A stretch of 39,857 bases of DNA from an uncultured Myxococcaceae bacterium (GTDB lineage Bacteria > Myxococcota_A > Polyangia > Polyangiales > Ga0077539). The stretch spans positions 1 through 39,857 of the forward strand of contig CAMFHP010000079.1 of assembly GCA_945952225.1 (NCBI GenBank). Direction: 5' to 3'. Position 1 is the stretch's first letter, and the number at the start of each line of letters is the position of its first letter. Position numbers and translations under genes: made by a program. The notes under the pieces are model-generated. The model was not told the DNA's origin. It saw only the letters and a program-made list of their open reading frames with translations, and did not search any database. Positions 33,569 to 39,857 of this stretch are shown one piece after another.

Positions 33569-34449
33569 CGCGCACCTCCCGCCGGGGCCGCGGAGGGTGC
33601 GGGCGTCGCCGGGGCGTCTTCACGAATCTGTCGCACGGCGAGCTCGGCGCGCTGCCGCGAGGGCGTGCGCAGCGCGGGCGGGAGGTGGTCGAGCCAGTCC
33701 TGGAGGAAGCGCTTCACCTGCATGGTGGGCGAGCGCGATTCGAGCTGCTCGACGATCATGAACTTCACCGGGTCGGCCACGTCGCGGCGGTCGAGAAAGC
33801 GGCGGAACCCCGGGAGCAGCACGCTCAACTGCGCGTGTCCCACGGCTTCGAGGAGGCGCGTCGCGGCGGCCTGGTCCCCGAGGCGCCCGATGGCCTCGGC
33901 GGCCTCGGGCACGTTGCGTTCGAACGCGCGCTGGAGGAGCTCCACCGAGGCGCGGGAGTTCATCGCCCCGAGCGCCGTCGCGGCCGCACCGCGCACCGTC
34001 GCATCCGAGTCACGGAGCCCGCTCTCGACGAGGGCCCGCGTGCGCGGATCACGGATCTGCCCGAGCGCTTCGACCGCCGCGCGACGCACGGTGCCGCGAC
34101 GGTGCCGGAGCAGCGCCGAGAGCTCATCGATCGCCGCGGGCTGACCGATGATCCCGAGCTTGGTGACCACCGTCTCGAGCACCTCGTCGGAGACCCCGCG
34201 GTGCACCAGCTCGACGAGCGGCGGCACCACGTCGGCGCTGCCGATGCGCGTGAGCGCGTCGATGCCCTGGAGCACCTCGTCGTTGTTGGCCGACTGGAGG
34301 AGCTGCGTGGCCTCGCGGAGCGTGAGCGGGCGCGCCTGCGCCGCAGGGCCGCGGGGCGCGTTCGGGCGCGGTTGCGCGCTCGCAGTCGACGACGCCATCG
34401 CCGCGCAGGCGAGCATCGGGAGAACGGTAGAAACCAGGGTTCGACGCAT
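33565..34449 (-). CDS. exported HEAT-repeat protein
   Basis: The 294-residue protein has a signal peptide (MRRTLVSTVLPMLACAAMASSTASA|Q). About five HEAT repeats run from residue 50 to 220, with the typical pattern DEVLETVVTKLGIIGQPAAI, RRAAVEALGQIRDPRTRALV and VRGAAATALGAMNSRASVEL. A Pro/Ala tail ends the protein. HEAT arrays bind proteins. The start was set at the ATG opening the signal peptide; the frame is open 12 codons upstream. The stop overlaps the next gene by four bases, so the propeller lipoprotein is translated from the same transcript. Confidence 0.9.
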   Translation of the reverse strand: MRRTLVSTVLPMLACAAMASSTASAQPRPNAPRGPAAQARPLTLREATQLLQSANNDEVLQGIDALTRIGSADVVPPLVELVHRGVSDEVLETVVTKLGIIGQPAAIDELSALLRHRRGTVRRAAVEALGQIRDPRTRALVESGLRDSDATVRGAAATALGAMNSRASVELLQRAFERNVPEAAEAIGRLGDQAAATRLLEAVGHAQLSVLLPGFRRFLDRRDVADPVKFMIVEQLESRSPTMQVKRFLQDWLDHLPPALRTPSRQRAELAVRQIREDAPATPAPSAAPAGGAR

Positions 34450-34495
34450 GGAGTGATCCGATCGCGGGCGCTTCAGGCGCACCAACGCGCGGTGG

Positions 34496-34525
34496 TTCTT
34501 ACCCCTGTCGCGGCGCCACGATCAA
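34496..34525 (-). promoter_or_regulatory. candidate promoter of the HEAT/propeller operon
   Basis: TTGATC (34525-34520, four of six) and TAAGAA (34501-34496, three of six) lie 18 bases apart on the minus strand, giving a predicted leader of about 40 bases before ATG 34449. Confidence 0.35.
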
Positions 34526-34626
34526 GCGTTGCCGCGCGTCGGAAAATCCCGGCGATTCCGCGCGCCGCCCCGGACGCCCGCCTCGCGCGCGCCCTCCGCC
34601 CGCAGAGGGCTCCGTGCGCCGAAGTT

Positions 34627-34656
34627 TTGTCACCTCACGCCTGACGCGGGTATGTG
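34627..34656 (+). promoter_or_regulatory. candidate promoter of the phosphodiester-glycosidase-like gene
   Basis: TTGTCA (34627-34632, five of six) is followed after 18 bases by TATGTG (34651-34656, three of six). If real, transcription starts near 34663, after the in-frame GTG at 34654, and supports GTG 34672 as the start. Confidence 0.35.
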
Positions 34657-34671
34657 TGCTCCCGGTATTCC

Positions 34672-37338
34672 GTGAACCGCCGCCCTGAAGCCCCGAAGCC
34701 CGCCCGCAGGACCTCGTCGCGCGCCGCGCGCACCCGCGTCGGCCGCGCCGTGGGCGTCTGCGTGCTCACCGGCACCGCCCTCGCGCTGGCCGCCACCCCT
34801 GCCCCCTCGCTCGAATCCGCGCTCGCGCGCCAGGGCCTCCGCATCGCGCCGGGCTCGCTGCGATGGGTCGACCCCGAGGGCCCCGGTGACCGCCGCGCCC
34901 TCGTGCTCGCCGCGCAGGGCGCGAACCCCGCCGACCTCTACGCCGTCACCGCGCGCACCGGCACCGACGGCCGCGTCGTGCGCGTGATCGACGTTTCGAA
35001 CCTCACGAACTCCCCCGACGCCGACGAGTCCGCGCTCCAGGTGAACGGTCGCTGGGCGGCCTTCACGACGCGCATCGGAACCTCCGTCGCGGCGGTCACC
35101 CTCGTCGACACCGACGGCGCGCCCGAGGCCCACGGCGCGGGCGGACTCGATCGCGGCGCACGCCTCCGCGCGGCGGTCACGCGCTGGCAGCAGACCGGAC
35201 GCCTCGACGGCTACGGCATGCACCGCTTCGACCTCACGCCGCGCGCCCACACGGTGTCGTTCACGCTCACCGCCGCGGCCCTCCGCGTGCGCGCCGACGA
35301 CCGCGCGGTTCGCATCGAGAACGCCACGCAGCGCATCGTCGAGGGCGCCTCGCACGTGCAGTCGCGACCGCGCCTCGCGGGCACCACGGGCTGGCTCACC
35401 TGGATGGTCGACACGGTGCGCGCGATCCCGTGGGTGGGCGCCGAGCCCATCGCGTGGGCCGAGCACATCGCGTTCGGCGTGAAGAACGACCTGGCCCGCG
35501 CGCGCAACCGCGTGGCGGGTGACACCTCGCAGCGCGACGTGGCCGAAGACCTCGCCGACCTGCTCACGGCCCCCGCGAACGAGCACCTCGAAGGGCGCGT
35601 CGAAGACTGGCCTCCGCCGCCGATCCGCACGCTGCTCACGCCCCCGATGGCGCGCGAGGGACAGTGGTCTGCCGCGGCCGACGACGACCCGTTCATCGCC
35701 CGCAATCCCGGCGCGCCGCACGCGTTCTACCAGTCGTTCGTTCGCACGGACCGCGAGCGCCCCGACACGCGCGTCTACGTCACGCTCTGGGACGCGCGGC
35801 AGGTCGAGATGCACGTCGTCCCCGGCTCCCAGGAACCCGTCGGCGCGGGGGGAGAGACGGGCACCGGCACGATCCCCCGCGACAGCCGCACGATGCTCCG
35901 CGTGGCAGCGGGCTTCAACGGTGGCTTTCAGGCGATGCACGGCGAGTGGGGCGTGAACGCCGAGGGCGTGCTCCTGCTGCCGCCGAAGCCCTGGGGCGCG
36001 ACGATCCTCGCGCTCGACGACGGGAGCACCGCGTTCGGAAGCTGGCCGGGCAACCTCGCGCAGATCCCCTCGAACGTGTCGGAGTTTCGCCAGAACCTCA
36101 CCGCGCTCGTCGAAGACGGGGTGTTCAATCCGTTCCGTCGCACGTTCTGGGGCGGCAACGTTCCGTCGGCGGCGCCGGGCGACGAGCACACCTGCCGCAC
36201 GGGCGTGTGCCTCACGCGCGAGGGACACGTCGCGTACTTCTGGGGCGAAGACCTCACGCCGCGCTCCCTCGGCGACGCGATGACGGCCGCGCGCTGTTCG
36301 TACGGCGTGCACCTCGACATGAACGGCGCGAACACGGGCTTCGAGTTCCTGCGCGTGACACCCGAGCGTGCGACGCCGCCGCTCGCGCGGGCCCTCTCGG
36401 CGAGCGAGGGCGAGGGCAACGTTCCCTACGCGCCGGGCTACCGCTACCGCGCGCGCCGCATGGTTCGCGGGATGCACGAGATGAGCTTTCCCCGCTACAT
36501 CAAGCGCGATCCGCGCGACTTCTTCTACCTCATGCTCCGCGCGGTGCTCCCGGGTGCTCCCCTCGCCGCGCCCGTGTCGCCCGCGCAGCCCGGCGAGGGC
36601 CAGTGGCACGTCGCGGGTCTCGGCGAGCAGGCCTTTCCGTGGCCCATGGCGCGCACGCGCGTGCGGCCCGATCCCGCGCGGCCCGACCGCTGGGTGAACC
36701 TCGTGCGACTCGATGCGCGGCGGCTCACGTTCGCGCCGCCCGAAACCTCCGACGGCGTCGTGGCGCGCGTGCTCGCGGCCACCGCGGCGCCCGCCATGGG
36801 CACCACGCGGCTCACCTGGCAGGAGCACCACGGCGCCGGTCGCTGGACCCTCGGCACCGAGGGCGCGGGCATCGACGGAGCTCCGTTGCTCCCGGGCATG
36901 GCCGCGACGCGGGCGCTGGGCATCGATGGCGATGGGTTTCTGGTCTACGCGGTGGCTGACCGCGCGGCGCCGGATCTCCTCGCACGCGCCCTCGACCTCG
37001 CGGGATGCGGCCCCGAACGTCTCGCGCTCCCGTCGACGACGGCCATCGCGCTCTCGGGCGACCGCGACGTGGCGGGCGCGGCGATCGATGCGAACCAGCC
37101 GCGCGTGCTCACGCTGGTCGCGCGCACGATGCAGGGCGCGACGCGGATGTTCCCCGAGGTGCGCCCCGTGCCCCCGAGCGTCTGGTACGACGCGCAGCAC
37201 CGACGCGTTCGCTACAACCACGGCGAGAACGGGATGGTCGAAGTGCGCATCCTCGGTGGGCAGCGGGTGACCACCCCGATGTGGGGCTCCAGTGGCCAGC
37301 GCGCGCGCGACGCCTCGGTGGCCACGCCGCCGCAGTAA
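34672..37338 (+). CDS. exported protein with phosphodiester-glycosidase (NAGPA-like) domain
   Basis: The 888-residue protein has a basic N-terminus and a hydrophobic signal/anchor (about 22-42), so it is exported or membrane-tethered. A central domain (about 360-600) resembles the NAGPA family, which cleaves sugar-1-phosphodiesters: AAGFNGGFQAMHGEWG with N416 corresponds to the NGGF motif, and YGVHLDMNGANTGFEF with D549 to the usual LDGGGS loop. The glycine-rich part of that loop is altered (MNGAN), so activity needs proof. The regions before (about 45-350) and after (about 620-888) do not resemble anything I recognise; the latter has several beta-rich turns. Start choice lies between GTG 34654 and 34672; neither has a good ribosome-binding site. 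It is divergent from the HEAT operon. Confidence 0.75.
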   Translation: MNRRPEAPKPARRTSSRAARTRVGRAVGVCVLTGTALALAATPAPSLESALARQGLRIAPGSLRWVDPEGPGDRRALVLAAQGANPADLYAVTARTGTDGRVVRVIDVSNLTNSPDADESALQVNGRWAAFTTRIGTSVAAVTLVDTDGAPEAHGAGGLDRGARLRAAVTRWQQTGRLDGYGMHRFDLTPRAHTVSFTLTAAALRVRADDRAVRIENATQRIVEGASHVQSRPRLAGTTGWLTWMVDTVRAIPWVGAEPIAWAEHIAFGVKNDLARARNRVAGDTSQRDVAEDLADLLTAPANEHLEGRVEDWPPPPIRTLLTPPMAREGQWSAAADDDPFIARNPGAPHAFYQSFVRTDRERPDTRVYVTLWDARQVEMHVVPGSQEPVGAGGETGTGTIPRDSRTMLRVAAGFNGGFQAMHGEWGVNAEGVLLLPPKPWGATILALDDGSTAFGSWPGNLAQIPSNVSEFRQNLTALVEDGVFNPFRRTFWGGNVPSAAPGDEHTCRTGVCLTREGHVAYFWGEDLTPRSLGDAMTAARCSYGVHLDMNGANTGFEFLRVTPERATPPLARALSASEGEGNVPYAPGYRYRARRMVRGMHEMSFPRYIKRDPRDFFYLMLRAVLPGAPLAAPVSPAQPGEGQWHVAGLGEQAFPWPMARTRVRPDPARPDRWVNLVRLDARRLTFAPPETSDGVVARVLAATAAPAMGTTRLTWQEHHGAGRWTLGTEGAGIDGAPLLPGMAATRALGIDGDGFLVYAVADRAAPDLLARALDLAGCGPERLALPSTTAIALSGDRDVAGAAIDANQPRVLTLVARTMQGATRMFPEVRPVPPSVWYDAQHRRVRYNHGENGMVEVRILGGQRVTTPMWGSSGQRARDASVATPPQ

Positions 37339-37366
37339 TCATGGGGTCGGAGAGCGGTACGTCTCG

Positions 37367-37396
37367 TTGACGCCGCGAGGGCGCAACGAGTAGAAA
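37367..37396 (+). promoter_or_regulatory. candidate sigma70-like promoter for the second Ser/Thr kinase
   Basis: TTGACG (37367-37372, five of six) and TAGAAA (37391-37396, four of six) lie 18 bases apart. Transcription would start near 37403, leaving a leader of about 190 bases before the GTG at 37597. Confidence 0.5.
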
Positions 37397-37566
37397 ACAG
37401 CGGCGTTTGGAGACGGCTTCGGCCATCGGGTGGTGACCGCGCGGCGTCGGCAACACGTCGCACGGATTCCACGGCCCAGACGCGAGGCGCGCGAACGGCA
37501 CCCGCGAAGCACCTCCGCGGGCGACGACACGCCAAAGAAGTTTCTCGGCAGCGCAGACAGAACCTC

Positions 37567-37587
37567 GCGGCCATCGGGCCGCAGGAG
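37567..37587 (+). promoter_or_regulatory. hairpin abutting the kinase ribosome-binding site
   Basis: GCGGCC (37567-37572) and GGCCGC (37577-37582) form a perfect six-base GC stem with an ATCG loop. The AGGAG ribosome-binding site (37583-37587) begins at the next base, nine bases before the GTG start. The hairpin may set ribosome access or protect the leader. Confidence 0.4.
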
Positions 37588-37596
37588 ACACGTACG

Positions 37597-39857
37597 GTGA
37601 AGAACCCGGTCAAGTTCGGGAAGTACTACCTGCTCGAACGCATCAGCGTCGGCGGCATGGCCGAAGTCTTCAAGGCCAAGTCCTTCGGGGAGGCCGGCTT
37701 CGAGCGCCTCGTGGCGGTCAAGCGCATCCTCCCGTCGATCGCTGAGGACCAGGAGTTCATCGCGATGTTCGTCGACGAGGCGAAGCTCGCGGTGCAGCTC
37801 ACGCACCCGAACATCGCGCAGATCTTCGAGCTCGGACGCGTCGGCGAGGCCTACTTCATTGCCCTCGAATACGTGGGCGGCAAGGACATGCGCGCCATCT
37901 TCGAGCGCGCCCGCAAGCGCAGCGAGACCATTCCCATCCCCATGGCCTGCTACATGGTGATGAAGCTCTGCGAGGGCCTCGACTACGCGCACAACAAGAA
38001 AGACTCCGCGGGTCGCTCCCTCGAACTCGTGCACCGTGATGTGAGCCCGCAGAACATCCTCGTGTCGTACGAGGGCGATGTGAAGCTCATCGACTTCGGC
38101 ATCGCGAAGGCGGCGAGCAAGAGTTCGAAGACCCAGGCGGGGATTCTCAAGGGCAAGTTCGGGTACATGTCGCCCGAGCAGGTGCGCGGGCTCCAGATCG
38201 ACCGCCGCAGCGACATCTTCGCCGTGGGCATCTGCCTCTACGAGCTGCTCACCACCGAGCGCCTCTTCGTGGGCGAGTCGGACTTCTCCACGCTGGAGAA
38301 GGTGCGCAACGTCGAGATCACGCCGCCGACGGCCTACAACAAGAAGATCCCCGAGGAGCTCGAAAACATCGTGCTCCGCGCGCTCGCGAAGCACCCCGAA
38401 GATCGCTACCGCTCCGCGATGGACCTGCACGACGACCTGCAGTCGTTCATGTACACGTCGGGCAATTTCTTCGCGCGCAAAGACCTCAACACGTACATGC
38501 ACAAGCTCTTCGACGAGGAGATCCGCAAGGAGCTCGGTCGCGACGAGGAGTACCGCAAGTTCGACTTCCGCAAGGCCTCCGAGAGCGACGCTGCGGACGC
38601 TGTGGCCACCGCGCCCCTCGCGCCGCCGACGCCCGCACCTTCGGCCAATCGCCCGCCGCCTCCGCCGGGTCCGTCTGCACGTTCCGCCGCGCCACCGTTG
38701 CCAAGGAGCGCGCCGCCCGTGCCTGCTCGCGCGTCGGCGGTTCCGGCGCCGCCGCCCCGCACGCCTGCGCCGGCGCCGCCGCCCCTCGCCGCGGCGGTCG
38801 CGCGTCAGTCCACGGGCTCGATGCCGGTGCACAACGCGCCCGTCGCCGTGGGCGCACCCGCCGTGGCCGCGCCCGCCGCTTCGAACGCCCCGGAGATGGA
38901 TCTCGGCTGGGACGACGACGAGAGCGCCACGCAGATCATGGACAAGCCCGCGGACCTCGCGGCCGCCGTGCAGGCCTCCGCGCGGCCCGCACCGCGTCTG
39001 CCCACGGCCTCGGGGCCTACGGTCGGCGCAGGACGGCTCACGGGACAGATCCCTGCGCTCCCTTCGCTCCCGCAGCGTCAGCCCGCCACGACGGCGCTGG
39101 GCATCGCGCCGCCGCCCGCCACCTCGCTCCCCGCGGTGAGCGCGCCCGCGGCGCCGATGATCTCCGCACCGCCCGCCTCGATGGCCCCGCCCGCGCCCTC
39201 GGTGCCCGCGCCCTCGGTCGCCGCGCCCGTGGTGCTCGGCCCGGTTCCCTCGACGCCCGCGCAGCCCGCGTCGGCGCCGCCCAACGCGTTCAACAACCTG
39301 GCGCCGGGCTTCAACGTGCCCGCGCGCTCCGACGCGCCCGCGGCCCGTCCGTCGGGCGGTGCACCGCGGCCCGACTGGCCCGCGAACTCGTCGCCGGTCT
39401 CCGCCGCGCCGCCTCGCAAGAAGGACGCACGCTCCACGGCGCTCCTCGCGTTCTTCGGCGTGATCGCCGTGGCCGCGGTTGTGGTGCTCGCGCTGCAGCT
39501 CACGGGCACGCCGCCCACGGGCACCCTGGTGATCAACACCACCGAGGGCGCAGAGGTGCTCGTCGACGGTCAGCCCGCGATGGGAAGCGGTCCGCGCTAC
39601 GAGGTGCCGAACCTTCCCGCGGGCCGGCCGCACCACATCTCCGTGCGCAAGCCCGGCTTCGAAACCCTCGAGCAGGACTACACCGTCATCGAGGGCGCCA
39701 ACGCGCTCACGCTGCCGTTGCAGGCCTCGCCCACGGTGGCTGCGGCCGTGCCCACGCCGCCGCCCGTCGACCCCGTGCAGCAGCTCGCGCCGCCCCCTGC
39801 CCCGACGCCTGCACCGCCCGTCGCGCAGCCCGCACCGCCCGTCGCGCAGCCCGCACC
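37597..39857 (+). CDS. Ser/Thr protein kinase with Pro-rich linker, TM helix and PEGA domain (partial, 3' end outside window)
   Basis: About 753 residues are visible before the window ends. The kinase domain (about 8-285) shows the loop LERISVGGMAEVF, K42 in VAVKRIL, the catalytic loop HRDVSPQN with D148, DFG D166 and FGYMSPEQVRG. A charged helix and a long Pro/Ala-rich linker (about 335-610) lead to a transmembrane helix (about 612-637) and an outside PEGA domain (about 643-708, TLVINTTEGAEVLVDGQPA). A Pro-rich tail follows. This is a common myxobacterial kinase design in which the outer domain meets the envelope. The GTG start has an AGGAG site. No stop codon is seen before the end of the window. 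Confidence 0.95.
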   Translation, partial: MKNPVKFGKYYLLERISVGGMAEVFKAKSFGEAGFERLVAVKRILPSIAEDQEFIAMFVDEAKLAVQLTHPNIAQIFELGRVGEAYFIALEYVGGKDMRAIFERARKRSETIPIPMACYMVMKLCEGLDYAHNKKDSAGRSLELVHRDVSPQNILVSYEGDVKLIDFGIAKAASKSSKTQAGILKGKFGYMSPEQVRGLQIDRRSDIFAVGICLYELLTTERLFVGESDFSTLEKVRNVEITPPTAYNKKIPEELENIVLRALAKHPEDRYRSAMDLHDDLQSFMYTSGNFFARKDLNTYMHKLFDEEIRKELGRDEEYRKFDFRKASESDAADAVATAPLAPPTPAPSANRPPPPPGPSARSAAPPLPRSAPPVPARASAVPAPPPRTPAPAPPPLAAAVARQSTGSMPVHNAPVAVGAPAVAAPAASNAPEMDLGWDDDESATQIMDKPADLAAAVQASARPAPRLPTASGPTVGAGRLTGQIPALPSLPQRQPATTALGIAPPPATSLPAVSAPAAPMISAPPASMAPPAPSVPAPSVAAPVVLGPVPSTPAQPASAPPNAFNNLAPGFNVPARSDAPAARPSGGAPRPDWPANSSPVSAAPPRKKDARSTALLAFFGVIAVAAVVVLALQLTGTPPTGTLVINTTEGAEVLVDGQPAMGSGPRYEVPNLPAGRPHHISVRKPGFETLEQDYTVIEGANALTLPLQASPTVAAAVPTPPPVDPVQQLAPPPAPTPAPPVAQPAPPVAQPA

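Noticed and set aside
34630-37221. An 863-codon open frame antisense to the phosphodiester-glycosidase-like gene
   Set aside because: The composition is low-complexity Arg/His/Val with no recognisable fold, against a plus-strand protein with clear motifs.
37339-39636. A 765-codon open frame antisense to the second kinase
   Set aside because: It faces an unmistakable kinase with all catalytic motifs, and its translation is an Arg/Gly/His-rich shadow.

Overview
The window is very GC-rich DNA, densely coded on both strands, with GTG starts, Pro/Ala-rich tails, two Ser/Thr protein kinases with a C-terminal membrane anchor (a PEGA domain is visible in the second), PEGA and HEAT proteins, several lipoproteins, a PAS/histidine-kinase/receiver hybrid and a Cys-rich Sel1-type protein. 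This mix points to a myxobacterium, most like the Polyangiales/Sandaracinus type. That placement is an inference from gene style, not from a marker gene. I see no rRNA, tRNA, CRISPR array, transposase, integrase or attachment site. It reads as ordinary chromosome. No stretch above 300 bases lacks a gene; the largest gaps are 7222-7501, 30696-30976 and 37339-37596.

Layout. 1-9637 is a minus-strand run, in transcription order: GT39-like membrane glycosyltransferase, PAS/histidine kinase/receiver hybrid, IMPACT (YigZ) protein, DUF2505-like protein, FAD-dependent desaturase-like oxidoreductase, PEGA membrane protein and a Ser/Thr kinase that leaves the window. 9680-16172 runs on the plus strand: a short Gre-like factor, an acetyl-CoA hydrolase/CoA-transferase, then a two-gene biotin-dependent acyl-CoA carboxylase (carboxyltransferase plus an enlarged biotin carboxylase-BCCP). 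16188-25532 is minus: a winged-helix regulator with a degenerate receiver, pdxA and a DUF4336-like protein chained by 4-base overlaps, then an AidB-like acyl-CoA dehydrogenase, def, fmt, a PduO-type cobalamin adenosyltransferase and the Sel1-type protein. 25665-28484 is a plus-strand coiled-coil/GAF protein. 28650-34449 is minus: a HEAT protein, a PQQ-propeller lipoprotein, an 84-residue protein, an Ig-like/cytochrome-like lipoprotein and a DsbA-like lipoprotein. 34672-39857 is plus: a phosphodiester-glycosidase-like secreted protein and a second Ser/Thr kinase, cut by the window end.

How they fit. def-fmt handles N-terminal formylation and deformylation. The CoA-transferase, carboxylase, acyl-CoA dehydrogenase and adenosylcobalamin enzyme are all compatible with acyl-CoA metabolism, but no substrate can be read from the sequence. 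The 28.6-34.4 kb block is an envelope-protein cluster. Six gene pairs share a four-base stop/start overlap (ATGA, GTGA or CTGA), so translational coupling is a recurring device here.

The least ordinary items are: a Gre-type factor lacking the catalytic tip of its coiled coil; a phosphorylation-incompetent regulator coupled to pdxA; a biotin carboxylase with a domain insertion and a long unique linker; a lipoprotein with no standard start codon and a C-x4-C-H haem-like motif; and a large GAF protein with a TolA-like coiled coil. None of these is a complete, clearly new system. All functional assignments come from reading motifs by eye, without database searches.
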